Positions 1-10,183 of a DNA stretch of 64,000 bases are shown here, piece by piece. The notes below the pieces were generated by a model. It was not told the DNA's origin and did not search any database. It saw only the letters and a list, made by a program, of their open reading frames with translations. Where the stretch lies: positions 195,882-259,881 of the forward strand of contig NZ_KQ948764.1 of assembly GCF_001514205.1 (NCBI RefSeq), in the 5' to 3' direction. The number at the start of each line of letters is the position of its first letter. Position 1 is the first letter of the stretch. A program made the position numbers and the translations under genes. The stretch is from Streptomyces griseoruber (lineage in GTDB: Bacteria > Actinomycetota > Actinomycetes > Streptomycetales > Streptomycetaceae).

Positions 1-365
1 ACGGCGGGGACCACGTTCTCCCCGTCGACCTCGACGACCGCGTCGGCGGGCGCGCGCAGGGCGGTGTGCAGGACCGCGCGGCCCTCGGTGGTGTTGATCT
101 TCTCACCGCGGAACATGGCGTCCCGGAGGCCGAAGACGTCGGCTGCCGCGGCCAGTTCCCGCAGCAGCCTCAGCGTCTCGTCGGTGACGAGGTGCTTGGA
201 GTAGTCGATGTGCAGGTCGCCGACCTGCAGGGTGTACCCGCTGCCGCGCTCGGGGTCGGCGGCGAACAGCTCGCGCAGCTGTACCTCGCCGAGCTCCTCC
301 CGATGCTTGGCCAGAGCCGTCCACTCGGGCGTCTGGTTGAGCCTCGTACGGCCGTCTGCGTTCAT
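1..365 (-). CDS. pgi: Glucose-6-phosphate isomerase, N-terminal part (cut by window edge)
   Basis: The minus strand from the ATG at 365 is open to the window edge and gives about 121 residues starting MNADGRTRLNQTPEWTAL. The stretch LQVGDLHIDYSKHLVTDETL followed by FRGEKINTTEGRAVLHTALR is the usual N-terminal region of glucose-6-phosphate isomerase, the cytosolic enzyme that interconverts glucose-6-phosphate and fructose-6-phosphate. The sugar-binding and catalytic C-terminal part lies outside the window, so intactness cannot be judged. It lies upstream of an MFS gene on the same strand and close to tpiA, pgk and gap, which fits a carbon-metabolism neighbourhood. Confidence 0.9.
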   Translation of the reverse strand, partial: MNADGRTRLNQTPEWTALAKHREELGEVQLRELFAADPERGSGYTLQVGDLHIDYSKHLVTDETLRLLRELAAAADVFGLRDAMFRGEKINTTEGRAVLHTALRAPADAVVEVDGENVVPA

Positions 366-438
366 GTCGGACTTCAGCCCTTCCTTGCCTGTCCGTGCTG
401 CTGTGCACGCCTTGCCCCGCCGGTTCCAACCTAGTTGA

Positions 439-1695
439 TCAGCGCGTCACGCGAGCGGACGCGGAACCGTCCTGCGGGGCAACAACAGGTACGTCCGCCC
501 GGCCCACGGGTATCAACGCGGCGACGGCGAGGGCGAAGAGCACGGCCGCCAGCAGCGCGGGCGCGTTCAGCCCGAGGGCGTCGGCGGCCGCCCCGCCGAG
601 GAGCGCGCCGGTCGGCGCGCCGGACGTGGACACCGTACGGAACGCCGAGGCGATCCGGCCGGTCATGGATGCGGGGCTGCGCTGCTGGATCAGGGTGACC
701 TGGTTGACGTTCCACACCATGTTCATGATCCCGAGCAGCAGCATGCCGGCGAGGAGCGCGCCGAGGCTTCGGACGGTGCCCATGAGCAGCAGGGCGGCGG
801 TCTGGACGGCGCCGCCGAGCAGCAGGGCCCGCGCCCGGCCGGTGCGCAGCGCGAGGCGCTGGGCGAGCAGGCCGCCGGCCAGACTGCCGAGGGCGTACGC
901 CGTCATGGCGGCGGCGTATCCGGTGGTGTCCGCGTGCAGCCAGCGCGTCACGTGCAGGACCAGGGTGGCGATGAGGGCGCCCATGCCGATGTTGCACAGG
1001 AGAGTGGCCGAACAGATCGCGCGCAGGACGCGGTCCTGCCAGAGGTGGCGCAGTCCGTCGCCTATGTCCTTGCGCAGGGTGCTGCCGCAGGGGCGGGGCT
1101 CCCGATCGGACGGCCGGGTCCGCAGGGAGGCGACCAGGGCGGCGGCCAGCAGATAGGTGCCCGCGTCGGCGGCGAACGGCAGGAAGGCGCCGACGCCCAG
1201 CAGCAGGGGGACGAACGGTCCGGCCAGCAGGCCGCCGGCCAGTTGCTGGCCGGTCAGCAGCCGGGCGTTGGCGCCGCCGAGGGCCGCGCGGGGCACCAGG
1301 GAGGGCAGCAGGGCCGTGGCGGCGTTGTCGAAGAGGGTCTGCAGGGTGGTCAGCAGGAAGGCGAGGGCGATCAGCAGCGGGACACCGGCGTGACCGAGGC
1401 CCACGGCGAGGGCGAAGGCGGCGACGAGCAGTCCCCGGACGATGTCGACGGCCCACATCGCGCGCCGCTGGTCCACCCGGTCGGCGACGGCCCCGCCGAG
1501 CAGGCCGAACAGCAGCCAGGGGAGAGAGGCGCAGGCGGTCACGGAGGCGACGGCCAGTGGCTCGTCCGTCAGCCGCACGGCGAGCAGCGGCAGGGCGGTG
1601 GTCCGCAGCGCGTCCCCGAAGCGGGAGATCACGGCGGCGCTCCACAGCCGTCCGAACCCCCCGCGCCACGCGGGCGCCCGCGTCTCCCCCGTCAC
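439..1695 (-). CDS. MFS transporter, drug-efflux type
   Basis: A 418-residue hydrophobic protein with about 12 predicted membrane segments, starting with the GTG at 1695 behind a strong GGAGGGGGGAG ribosome binding site. The N-terminal stretch FGRLWSAAVISRFGDALRTTALPLLAV and the ADRVDQRRAMW loop after the second to third segment are typical of the actinobacterial MFS exporters related to MefA and enterobactin exporter families. The substrate cannot be told from sequence. It is followed downstream by pgi and preceded by the RbpA-like gene, both on the same strand, with a gap of about 120 bp to the latter. Confidence 0.85.
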   Translation of the reverse strand: MTGETRAPAWRGGFGRLWSAAVISRFGDALRTTALPLLAVRLTDEPLAVASVTACASLPWLLFGLLGGAVADRVDQRRAMWAVDIVRGLLVAAFALAVGLGHAGVPLLIALAFLLTTLQTLFDNAATALLPSLVPRAALGGANARLLTGQQLAGGLLAGPFVPLLLGVGAFLPFAADAGTYLLAAALVASLRTRPSDREPRPCGSTLRKDIGDGLRHLWQDRVLRAICSATLLCNIGMGALIATLVLHVTRWLHADTTGYAAAMTAYALGSLAGGLLAQRLALRTGRARALLLGGAVQTAALLLMGTVRSLGALLAGMLLLGIMNMVWNVNQVTLIQQRSPASMTGRIASAFRTVSTSGAPTGALLGGAAADALGLNAPALLAAVLFALAVAALIPVGRADVPVVAPQDGSASARVTR

Positions 1696-1817
1696 GGCTC
1701 CCCCCTCCGGTTCTCCGGGTCACCGCGCGAACGGGAACCCACACGGAAAACCGTAGAGGAGACCACTGACAACGGGTCCGGCCAGGTACCTCGTGGGCAC
1801 CCGGCCGGTGTCGACTC

Positions 1818-2153
1818 CTAGATCTCGCCCCGCAGTTTGGCGAGCGCCTCGGCGAGGATCGCCTCGCCGTCCGCGTCGCTGCGCCGCTCCCGCACATAGG
1901 CGAGGTGCGTCTTGTAGGGCTCGGTGCGCGGCGGGTCCGGGGGGTTGTCCCGGTCCTGTCCGGCCGGGAAGCCGCAGCGCGGGCAGTCCCAGGTGTCGGG
2001 AACCTGCGCGTCGCTGGCGAAGCTGGGCTGCGTCTCGTGCCCGTTGGAGCACCAGAAGGAGATGCGCAGACGGGGCGCGGACTCGCCCCGCTCGGCCTCG
2101 CCCATCGGCCCCGCCCCGACCCGGCTTCCTCGGATCGCGTTGCCACTTGCCAC
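1818..2153 (-). CDS. RbpA-family RNA polymerase-binding protein (divergent paralogue)
   Basis: 111 residues, GTG start at 2153 with GGGAG upstream. The N-terminus has a GSRVG motif, the middle has a zinc-ribbon-like set (CSNGH, then CPRC), and the C-terminus is a charged helix after PPRTEPYKTHLAYVRERR. This is the layout of RbpA, which binds RNA polymerase and the principal sigma factor and stabilises open complexes. It differs clearly from the main Streptomyces RbpA as I remember it (RTHWDMLMERR in place of RTEPYKTHLAYVRERR), so I treat it as a paralogue and give no symbol. The following gene is the MFS exporter; secG lies upstream on the same strand. Confidence 0.8.
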   Translation of the reverse strand: MASGNAIRGSRVGAGPMGEAERGESAPRLRISFWCSNGHETQPSFASDAQVPDTWDCPRCGFPAGQDRDNPPDPPRTEPYKTHLAYVRERRSDADGEAILAEALAKLRGEI

Positions 2154-2282
2154 GGTCGTAACTCCCTGCGTGATGGTGCCGCAAAGCGAGTCGGCGTTTC
2201 GCTTCGCTGCGAGCGCCTCAGTCTACGTAAGGCCCAACGCGCGTCCAGTGATTGGAGTTACAGCTCCCGCACCTAGACGCAA

Positions 2283-2327
2283 GCCCCATGATAGGCCGCG
2301 CTCAGCTGCGCGTACCGAACATGGGGC
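2283..2327 (-). terminator. Possible hairpin terminator after secG
   Basis: GCCCCATG at 2283-2290 pairs with CATGGGGC at 2320-2327; the 29-nt loop contains its own GCGC-rich pairing. It lies 37 bp past the secG stop, between secG and the RbpA-family gene. The loop is long, so confidence is modest. Confidence 0.35.
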
Positions 2328-2363
2328 CTTACGTATGGATTGTGCGTGCCTGTGCGAGTCTGA

Positions 2364-2600
2364 TCAGCTGCTCGTCTTCATCAGCATGCCGAGGACGATG
2401 ATGCACGCGAACCAGAGCACACCGATCACGACGGTGATGCGGTCGAGGTTGCGCTCGGCGACCGAGGAGCCGCCGACGGAGGACTGCATGCCGCCACCGA
2501 ACATGTCGGAGAGGCCGCCGCCCTTCCCCTTGTGCATCAGCACCAGCAGCATCAGCAGCAGGCTGAAGACGATCAGGGCGATCGAGAACCCCAAAACCAC
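2364..2600 (-). CDS. secG: Protein translocase subunit SecG
   Basis: 78 residues with two membrane segments (VLGFSIALIVFSLLLMLLVL near the N-terminus and VVIGVLWFACIIVLGMLM near the C-terminus) separated by a polar, glycine-rich loop (HKGKGGGLSDMFGGG) that is the SecG signature. SecG is the small accessory membrane subunit of the SecYEG channel. I place the start at the GTG at 2600, with GAGGAAG upstream; the frame stays open further upstream, but that extension would put a polar tail before the first membrane segment and does not match SecG length. It follows tpiA in the same direction, an arrangement common in actinobacteria. Confidence 0.93.
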   Translation of the reverse strand: MVLGFSIALIVFSLLLMLLVLMHKGKGGGLSDMFGGGMQSSVGGSSVAERNLDRITVVIGVLWFACIIVLGMLMKTSS

Positions 2601-2634
2601 GGCTGGACCAACTTCCTCGGATTCGGATAACGAC

Positions 2635-2662
2635 GGGGGCACGGCACCGGGGCCATGCCCCC
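2635..2662 (-). terminator. Hairpin between tpiA and secG
   Basis: GGGGGCA at 2635-2641 pairs perfectly with TGCCCCC at 2656-2662 across a 14-nt loop. It sits in the 107-bp gap between the tpiA stop and the secG start and could be a terminator or attenuator limiting read-through into secG. Confidence 0.45.
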
Positions 2663-2707
2663 GCAAGAGTACGACGGATCGCCGCTACCGCCTACTCACA
2701 GCTCGGC

Positions 2708-3484
2708 TCACTGGTCGCGGAAGCGCACGATCTTGACGAACTCGTCGGCGTCCAGCGACGCGCCGCCGACCAGCGCGCCGTCGATGTCGGCCTGCGCCAT
2801 GATCTCGGCGACGTTGCCGGACTTGACGGAGCCGCCGTACTGGATGCGGACCTTGTCGGCCAGCTCCTGGTCGTACAGCTCGGCGATCTTGCCGCGGATG
2901 GCGGCGCAGACCTCCTGGGCGTCCCCGGCACCGCAGACCTTCCCGGTGCCGATGGCCCAGACGGGCTCGTAGGCGATCACGACGGTCTCGGCCTGGTCGG
3001 CCGGGATGCCCTTCAGACCGCCCTCGACCTGGGCGAGGGTGTGGGAGACGTGGTTGCCCGCCTCGCGGACCTCCAGTTCCTCGCCGACGCACAGGATCGG
3101 GGTGAGGCCGTACTTGAAGGCGGCCTTGGCCTTGGCGTTGACCTGCTCGTCGGTCTCGGCGTGGTACTGGCGGCGCTCGGAGTGGCCGATCGCCACGTAC
3201 GTGCACTTCAGCTTGGCCAGCATGGGTCCGGAGATCTCGCCGGTGTAGGCGCCGGACTCGTGGGCCGAGATGTCCTGGGCGCCGTACTTGATGGCGAGCT
3301 TGTCGCCCTCGACCAGGGTCTGCACGGAGCGCAGGTCGGTGAAGGGCGGCAGGACGGCGACCTCGACGGCCTCGTAGTCCTTGTCGGAGAGGGCGAAGGC
3401 GAGCTTCTGGGTGTGGGCGATGGCCTCGAGGTGGTTGAGGTTCATCTTCCAGTTGCCCGCCATCAGCGGCGTACGGGTGCTCAT
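2708..3484 (-). CDS. tpiA: Triosephosphate isomerase
   Basis: 258 residues, the usual length of a TIM barrel isomerase. All catalytic landmarks are visible: the lysine in AGNWKMNL near the N-terminus, the histidine in AIGHSERR, and the glutamate in [12 protein letters not shown], followed by the phosphate loop YGGSVK. It interconverts glyceraldehyde-3-phosphate and dihydroxyacetone phosphate in the cytosol. Its start is 6 bp after the pgk stop, so the two are almost certainly co-transcribed. Confidence 0.97.
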   Translation of the reverse strand: MSTRTPLMAGNWKMNLNHLEAIAHTQKLAFALSDKDYEAVEVAVLPPFTDLRSVQTLVEGDKLAIKYGAQDISAHESGAYTGEISGPMLAKLKCTYVAIGHSERRQYHAETDEQVNAKAKAAFKYGLTPILCVGEELEVREAGNHVSHTLAQVEGGLKGIPADQAETVVIAYEPVWAIGTGKVCGAGDAQEVCAAIRGKIAELYDQELADKVRIQYGGSVKSGNVAEIMAQADIDGALVGGASLDADEFVKIVRFRDQ

Positions 3485-3490
3485 GAGCGG

Positions 3491-4702
3491 TCAGTCCTCC
3501 AGTGCGGCGAGGCCGGGGAGCGTCTTGCCCTCGAGGTATTCGAGGGAGGCGCCGCCGCCGGTCGAGATGTGGCCGAATGCGTTCTCGTCGAAGCCCAGGA
3601 GGCGGACGGCCGCAGCGGAGTCGCCACCGCCGACGACCGTGAAGGCCGGGGAGTCGAGGAGGGCCTGGGCGACCGCCTTGGTGCCCTCGGCGAAATCGGG
3701 GTGCTCGAAGACGCCCATCGGGCCGTTCCAGAAGACGGTGGCGGCGTCGGTGATCTTCGAGGCGTACAGCGTGCGGGACTCCGGACCGATGTCCAGGCCC
3801 ATGCGGTCGGCCGGGATGCCGTCCGCGGTGACGGTGGTGGCGTCGGCCGGGGCCTTGGTGGCCAGGTCCGGGAACGCGGGGGCGACCACCACGTCGACGG
3901 GGAGGACCAGCTCGACGCCGGTCTTCTCCGCGCGCTCGATGTACTCCTGGACCGCCGGGATCTGGTCCTCCTGGAGGAGGGACGTCCCGATCTCGTAGCC
4001 CTTGGCCTTGAGGAAGGTGTACGCCATGCCGCCGCCGATGAGCAGCCGGTCGGCCTTGCCGAGCAGCTCGTCGATGACGGCGAGCTTGTCGGAGACCTTG
4101 GCGCCGCCGAGGGCGACGACGTAGGGGCGCTTGACGTCCTCGGTGAGCTTCTTCAGGACGCCGACCTCGGTGGCGATGAGGAAGCCCGCGGCGTGCGGCA
4201 GCCGGGCCGGGAGGTCGTAGACGGAGGCGTGCTTGCGGTGGACCGCGCCGAAGCCGTCGCCGACGTAGACGTCCGCGAGCTGGGCGAGCCGGTCGGCGAA
4301 GGCGCCGCGCTCGACGTCGTCCTTGGAGGTCTCGCCCGCGTTGAAGCGCAGGTTCTCGATGACGGCGACCTGGCCGTCGGCGAGGCCGGCGACGGTCTCC
4401 TGGGCGGAGTCGCCGACGGTGTCGGTCGCGAAGGCCACGGCGGAGCCGAGGAGTTCGCCGAGCCGGGCGGCGGCGGGGGCGAGGGAGAACGCCGGGTCCG
4501 GGGCGCCCTTGGGGCGGCCCAGGTGGGAGGCGACGACGACCTTGGCGCCCGCCTCGGCGAGGGCCTTGACGGTCGGCAGGACGGCGCGGATCCGGCCGTC
4601 GTCGGTGATGGTGGTGCCGTCCAGCGGCACGTTGAGGTCGGCGCGGACGAAGACCCGCCGGCCGGCCACTCCTTCGGCGAGGAGTTCGTCGATCGTCTTC
4701 AT
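3491..4702 (-). CDS. pgk: Phosphoglycerate kinase
   Basis: 403 residues, full length for the family. RVFVRADLNVPLDG near the N-terminus binds 3-phosphoglycerate, SHLGRPKG is the conserved basic patch, and the C-terminal VGGGDSAAAVR is the nucleotide-binding loop. The enzyme makes ATP from 1,3-bisphosphoglycerate in glycolysis and runs in reverse for gluconeogenesis. It lies between gap and tpiA on the same strand; the strong terminator after gap suggests that pgk-tpiA has a promoter of its own in the 4703-4766 region. Confidence 0.97.
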   Translation of the reverse strand: MKTIDELLAEGVAGRRVFVRADLNVPLDGTTITDDGRIRAVLPTVKALAEAGAKVVVASHLGRPKGAPDPAFSLAPAAARLGELLGSAVAFATDTVGDSAQETVAGLADGQVAVIENLRFNAGETSKDDVERGAFADRLAQLADVYVGDGFGAVHRKHASVYDLPARLPHAAGFLIATEVGVLKKLTEDVKRPYVVALGGAKVSDKLAVIDELLGKADRLLIGGGMAYTFLKAKGYEIGTSLLQEDQIPAVQEYIERAEKTGVELVLPVDVVVAPAFPDLATKAPADATTVTADGIPADRMGLDIGPESRTLYASKITDAATVFWNGPMGVFEHPDFAEGTKAVAQALLDSPAFTVVGGGDSAAAVRLLGFDENAFGHISTGGGASLEYLEGKTLPGLAALED

Positions 4703-4766
4703 GAAAAGGGCTCCCGAGGGCTGGTGATGCTCCGTGATCGTAGACAGGGCGGTTCTGCACGCGACT

Positions 4767-4806
4767 CAGGGCCCGGGCGGCGCGTCCCTGCGCCGCCCGG
4801 GCCCTG
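4767..4806 (-). terminator. Strong terminator after gap
   Basis: A perfect 17-bp stem (4767-4783 with 4790-4806) around a 6-nt loop (GTCCCT), starting 29 bp past the gap stop codon. It is GC-rich with no clear U tract, as is usual in Streptomyces. It should uncouple gap from pgk-tpiA. Confidence 0.85.
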
Positions 4807-4835
4807 CGTTCACACCGTGGTGCCTGATCCGACGA

Positions 4836-5924
<1,089 letters not shown>

Positions 5925-5978
5925 CTACCTCTCCGAGGCCCCGTCGGTGACATCGACTTCGCCCATACACGGCAGGAC

Positions 5979-6008
5979 GGTCCGTACCCGCCAGTAGGGG
6001 TACGGACC
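5979..6008 (-). terminator. Terminator after the carboxypeptidase gene
   Basis: GGTCCGTACCC at 5979-5989 pairs perfectly with GGGTACGGACC at 5998-6008 over an 8-nt loop. It lies about 65 bp beyond the carboxypeptidase stop codon and before the gap start. The rest of the 227-bp gap should hold the gap promoter. Confidence 0.8.
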
Positions 6009-6073
6009 GCCCAGACCTGAGGCCTTTGTCGCCCTGTTTCGTCACGGTGCGTCAAAAGCCGTTGACCGGTGTG

Positions 6074-9028
6074 TCACTGATCAAGTGATGCGAGGGCCTT
6101 TCCGATGAGCGTTTTGCGGTCCGCCGCGGAGGTCACGTGCTCCAGGCCGAAGCCGAGCAGCACGGTGTCGTCGGTGGTGACCGCGCCGTATGTCTGGAAC
6201 AGCGTTCCGGTGCGGGTCCAGTCCTTCAGGACGGCGGGGCTGCCCGCGGGCGGACCGGCGGCCCGCCAGGCGCCGAGCGAGGTCTCGAAGCCCTCGGTCT
6301 CGGTGGCCGTGCCGCCGATCACGAGCGAGGCGTCGTCGGCGAGGACGCCGTGGCCGCCGCTGCCGGGGTCGGTGACATAGCTGATCGAGACCTCGATGTT
6401 CCTGCCCGCGTAGGCGCTCAGGTCGAAGGCGACCTGCTGCCAGCCGCTGGAGGCGCCGGTGAAGGCGTTCCAGGCGCCGGTGGTGCCGGTCGCGGTGCAG
6501 TCGTTGTTCCCGAGGGTCAGGTAGTGCTTGAGCCACGGGTGGTCGGCGATGTAGAAGCCGGCGCCGCACTCCGCCGGTACGGCGGTGCCGGTCGCGCCGC
6601 CCTGCTCGGGGAGCGTGGTCCAGTCGTCGGCGCCGACGGTGTGGACCTCGACGATCGCGTTGTCGTAGCCGGGCTCGGTGTCCCACAGCAGCCGGGTGCG
6701 CAGGGCGGGCTGCTGCGCCGCGGTGACACCGCTGAGGTCGATGGTGCGGGTGAGTCGCTTGTAGGCGTCGTCGGTGTGGACCGCGGCGGCCATGTACGAG
6801 CCCGCGTACGGGCCGTACGGGTTGACCGTCCCGGAGAACTGGCCGGCGCCGGAGCTGGCGAACTGCGGATACGTGGCGGCCGGCAGTTCGTCGGAGGTGA
6901 CGCCGTAGGTGCCCGCCTTGTCCAGCGGGTTGCCGGGGGCGGCGCCGAGGGCCCCGTCGGCGCCCGTGAGCGCGCCGGAGCCGGTGAAGCCGGTGGCGCC
7001 GGGGGTCGACGTACGGGAGTAGGCGCCCAGGTAGTACTGGCTGAAGTCGTCCGAGGGGGTGCCGTCGCCGAGGTCGACGGTGCCGCCGGCCAGCTCGCCC
7101 GCCTCGATCAGCTTGCCGCCCTCGTTGAGGAAGGCGCGCAGTTCGAGCTGGGTCGGGTTGCCGGGTGTGCTCGCGCCCGTGTAGTGCACGACGGTCCTGA
7201 AGTGGCTCAGCACGCCGAGCGCGTCGGGCACGCCCTGGGTGGCGACGTCCCAGACGATCGCCTTGCGGCCGTTGGCCTTCAGCGCGTCGACGTAGGTCTG
7301 CGCCTGTGTGGCGGCCGCGCCCTCCTCGGCCACGACCAGTGTGTCGGCCTGGGGCCGTGCGGCGATCGTGTACGTGAAGTGCGAGCTGGAGACCTTCTTG
7401 CCGGCCTTGGTCTCACCGGTGAACCACACCTCGACCTTGTCGCCCGGCTTGCCGGCCCGCACCTTGGCCCGGTACTCGTCGAAGTACAGGTTGTCGTCCC
7501 CGCCGTAGGTCTCGCCGCCCTTCCAGGCCTTGAGCGCCCGGTCCTGCGTACGGCCGCCGTTGACGCGGTACTTGAGCTTCTTGTCGCGGACCGCCTTCCG
7601 TACGACGACGGAGACCTGCTGGTCGGCGCCGCGCGCGTACGAGGTGGTGAACGGCGCCGGGGTGAAGTCGGCGGCGCTCAGGCCGACCGAGGACTTGGGC
7701 CGGTCGGGGCGGGCGGCGGAGTCGGCGACGGAGAGCGCGAACGGGATGTTCTTGGTGAACTCCTGCTGGATCAGCTTCTCGTCGTCGGGGAAGTTGAAGA
7801 CCGACTGGCAGTCGGAGGCCTTCCACTGGTCGTTCGGGTCGAGGTTCGACGCGGTCTGGCAGGTCGACATCTCCGGGGTGAACATCGCCGTGCCGTTGAC
7901 GTTCGCCGCGTGGCCGTCCGCCTCGCCGTTGGTGGTGTACAGCTCCGAGGACACCTGCGGGTGGTAGCCCGGGATCGCGGAGTTGTCGGGGGTGCCGGCG
8001 AGCGTCTTGTAGAGCACGTCGTCCGGGGTGTCGGTGGCGACCTGCCAGCCGACGCCGTAGAGCAGCAGCTCGGCGGCGGAGTGGTAGTTGATGCCGTACG
8101 TGAACCCGATCCGCTTCTCGAAGGCGTCGAGCGCCTTGGTCTCGGGCTCGGAGCCGGGACTGGCGCCGCGGTAGGTCTGGCTGGTGGGGTTGGGGGACGA
8201 CCCCTCGTCGTCGTAGCCCCACTTGTAGGGGAAGTTGCGGTTGAGGTCGACGCCGTCGCCGGTGGAGATCGCGCCGTCGCCGTTGACGTCCCGCAGGTTC
8301 TTGCGCCACAGGCGGTTGTCGGTGCTCCGGAAGGTGTAGTCGTAGCCGTCGGGGTTGGCCGACAGGACGAACCACAGCTCGGTGGAGTCGACGATCTTCT
8401 TGACGCGTTTGTCGGTCCTGTAGTTGTCCAGGTAGTAGTGCATCAGCCGGCGGGTCATCTCCGGCGTGATCCACTCACGGGCGTGCTGGTTGGACATGTA
8501 CAGCACCGAGGGCTTGGAGCCGTCCTTGGACTTCTTCGCGTTCTTGGTCAGTTTGAGCGCGAGGATGTCCTGGCCGCCCACCGTCTTGCCGATGGAGACG
8601 ACCTTGGTCAGGCCCGGGTTCTGCTGCCCGGTGCGGACGATCTCCTCCTTCAGGCCGCCACTGCCGCTGTAGGGGCGGAACACTCCGTCGGAGGCCGCCT
8701 CCACGCGCTTCTCGGCCTTGGCCGAAAGTGTGTGCTCGGTGAGCTCGACACCCTGCTTCTCGAGCTTGGCCGCCTGCTTGTCGGTGAGGTAGACCTCGAC
8801 GGTGGCAGTGCCCTTCTCGGGCGCCTGCTCACTGAGTTCGTGTCCGTCCTGGCCGGCCGCCAGCAGCAGGGGTACCTGCTTCTTGGTGACCTCGGCCCGG
8901 AACACCTTGACCTCGTCCGGGCCGGGTTTCGTGGCCTGTGCGGGCTGTGCCTGGGCGATGGGCGCGAGTGCCGCTCCGCCGAGCAGGAGTGTGCCGACGG
9001 CGAGGATCGATCTCGCTCTACGTCTCAT
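6074..9028 (-). CDS. Secreted M14-family zinc carboxypeptidase
   Basis: About 984 residues from the ATG at 9028, which directly begins a signal peptide (MRRRARS, hydrophobic core, then AQAQPAQA) and has GGGGGG upstream; the frame remains open for 20 codons further but those are not secretory. The peptidase domain lies at roughly residues 120-430: zinc ligands in NQHAREW (H and E) and NYHSAAE (H), and the catalytic glutamate in FTPEMST. After it come an Ig-like or linker part and, near residues 550-980, a beta-rich region resembling those attached to immune-inhibitor-A peptidases. It should hydrolyse peptides outside the cell. It is a single transcription unit with hairpins on both sides. Confidence 0.9.
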   Translation of the reverse strand: MRRRARSILAVGTLLLGGAALAPIAQAQPAQATKPGPDEVKVFRAEVTKKQVPLLLAAGQDGHELSEQAPEKGTATVEVYLTDKQAAKLEKQGVELTEHTLSAKAEKRVEAASDGVFRPYSGSGGLKEEIVRTGQQNPGLTKVVSIGKTVGGQDILALKLTKNAKKSKDGSKPSVLYMSNQHAREWITPEMTRRLMHYYLDNYRTDKRVKKIVDSTELWFVLSANPDGYDYTFRSTDNRLWRKNLRDVNGDGAISTGDGVDLNRNFPYKWGYDDEGSSPNPTSQTYRGASPGSEPETKALDAFEKRIGFTYGINYHSAAELLLYGVGWQVATDTPDDVLYKTLAGTPDNSAIPGYHPQVSSELYTTNGEADGHAANVNGTAMFTPEMSTCQTASNLDPNDQWKASDCQSVFNFPDDEKLIQQEFTKNIPFALSVADSAARPDRPKSSVGLSAADFTPAPFTTSYARGADQQVSVVVRKAVRDKKLKYRVNGGRTQDRALKAWKGGETYGGDDNLYFDEYRAKVRAGKPGDKVEVWFTGETKAGKKVSSSHFTYTIAARPQADTLVVAEEGAAATQAQTYVDALKANGRKAIVWDVATQGVPDALGVLSHFRTVVHYTGASTPGNPTQLELRAFLNEGGKLIEAGELAGGTVDLGDGTPSDDFSQYYLGAYSRTSTPGATGFTGSGALTGADGALGAAPGNPLDKAGTYGVTSDELPAATYPQFASSGAGQFSGTVNPYGPYAGSYMAAAVHTDDAYKRLTRTIDLSGVTAAQQPALRTRLLWDTEPGYDNAIVEVHTVGADDWTTLPEQGGATGTAVPAECGAGFYIADHPWLKHYLTLGNNDCTATGTTGAWNAFTGASSGWQQVAFDLSAYAGRNIEVSISYVTDPGSGGHGVLADDASLVIGGTATETEGFETSLGAWRAAGPPAGSPAVLKDWTRTGTLFQTYGAVTTDDTVLLGFGLEHVTSAADRKTLIGKALASLDQ

Positions 9029-9120
9029 GAACCCCCCTTGCATAGGTTCGCCACAGCAGCGAACTCTGCCAGGCTCATGACAGTTCATGATCCAGTCAAG
9101 GGCGCCTCAAGGACAGCAAA

Positions 9121-9160
9121 ACGCCGGTGATATCACCCAATTGGGTCACACCACCGGCGT
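9121..9160 (-). terminator. Terminator after whiA
   Basis: ACGCCGGTG at 9121-9129 pairs with CACCGGCGT at 9152-9160. The loop contains a smaller ACCCAATTGGGT palindrome. It starts 34 bp past the whiA stop codon and separates the whiA operon from the carboxypeptidase gene. Confidence 0.75.
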
Positions 9161-9193
9161 CCTGGGAACGCGGCACGGCGTTCTGAGCGTCCG

Positions 9194-10183
9194 TCAGCCC
9201 ACGAGGTTGTCGGCCAGCTCCTCGCTGAGGTTGGCCTCCGTGCCCGGGATGCCGAGGTCGGAGGCGCGCTTGTCGGCCATCGCCAGCAGACGGCGGATCC
9301 GGCCGGCGACCGCGTCCTTGGTCAGCGGCGGGTCGGCGAGCGCGCCCAGCTCCTCCAGCGAGGCCTGCTTGTGCTCCATCCGCAGCCGGCCGGCCGCCGC
9401 GAGATGCTCGGGCACCTCGTCGGCGAGGATCTCCAGGGCGCGCTGGACGCGGGCCCCGGCGGCCACCGCCGCGCGGGCGGAACGGCGCAGGTTCGCGTCG
9501 TCGAAGTTGGCGAGCCGGTTCGCCGTGGCCCGCACCTCGCGGCGCATCCGGCGCTCCTCCCAGGCCAGCACCGACTCGTGCGCGCCGAGGCGGGTCAGCA
9601 GCGCGCCGATCGCGTCGCCGTCGCGCACGACCACCCGGTCCACCCCGCGCACCTCGCGCGCCTTCGCGGCGATCGACAGCCGGCGGGCGGCGCCGACCAG
9701 CGCGAGCGCGGCCTCGGGACCCGGGCAGGTCACCTCCAGGGAGGAGGAGCGGCCGGGCTCGGTCAGCGAGCCGTGCGCCAGGAACGCCCCGCGCCAGGCC
9801 GCCTCGGCGTCACAGGTCGCGCCGGAGACCACCTGCGGGGGAAGCCCGCGGATCGGCCGCCCGCGCCCGTCGACCAGGCCCGTCTGGCGGGCCAGCTGGT
9901 CCCCGCCGGCGACCACGCGCACGACATAGCGCGAGCCGCGGCGCAGACCGCCCGGGGCCATCACGATCAGTTCCGAGCTGTGGCCGAAGATCTCGAGGAT
10001 GTCCCGCTTGAGCCGGCGGGCCGCCATCGCCGTGTCCAGCTCCGCCTCGATCACGATGCGGCCGCTCACCAGGTGCAGGCCGCCGGCGAACCGCAGCACG
10101 GCGGAGACCTCCGCCTTTCTGCAGCAGGTCCGGGTGACGGGGAGCCGGGAGATCTCGTCCTTCACCGCTGCCGTCATCGCCAT
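9194..10183 (-). CDS. whiA: Sporulation transcription regulator WhiA
   Basis: 329 residues starting [16 protein letters not shown]. The N-terminal two thirds is the LAGLIDADG homing-endonuclease-like fold without nuclease residues ([24 protein letters not shown]) and the last 90 residues are a helix-turn-helix domain ([21 protein letters not shown]). In Streptomyces WhiA works with WhiB to start sporulation septation; the gene is conserved across Gram-positives next to yvcK and rapZ, as here. The start overlaps the end of yvcK by 10 bp, so it is translated as the last gene of the uvrC-rapZ-yvcK-whiA operon. Confidence 0.97.
   Translation of the reverse strand: MAMTAAVKDEISRLPVTRTCCRKAEVSAVLRFAGGLHLVSGRIVIEAELDTAMAARRLKRDILEIFGHSSELIVMAPGGLRRGSRYVVRVVAGGDQLARQTGLVDGRGRPIRGLPPQVVSGATCDAEAAWRGAFLAHGSLTEPGRSSSLEVTCPGPEAALALVGAARRLSIAAKAREVRGVDRVVVRDGDAIGALLTRLGAHESVLAWEERRMRREVRATANRLANFDDANLRRSARAAVAAGARVQRALEILADEVPEHLAAAGRLRMEHKQASLEELGALADPPLTKDAVAGRIRRLLAMADKRASDLGIPGTEANLSEELADNLVG

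Noticed and set aside
2160..2290. Sigma-R-type promoter for the RbpA-family gene
   Set aside because: Blocks GGGAGC, GTAACT and GTT occur upstream, but not with consensus sequence and spacing together.
6137..9130. 997-codon plus-strand open frame opposite the carboxypeptidase
   Set aside because: The minus strand codes a complete secreted zinc carboxypeptidase; the plus frame is low-complexity and has no recognisable domain.
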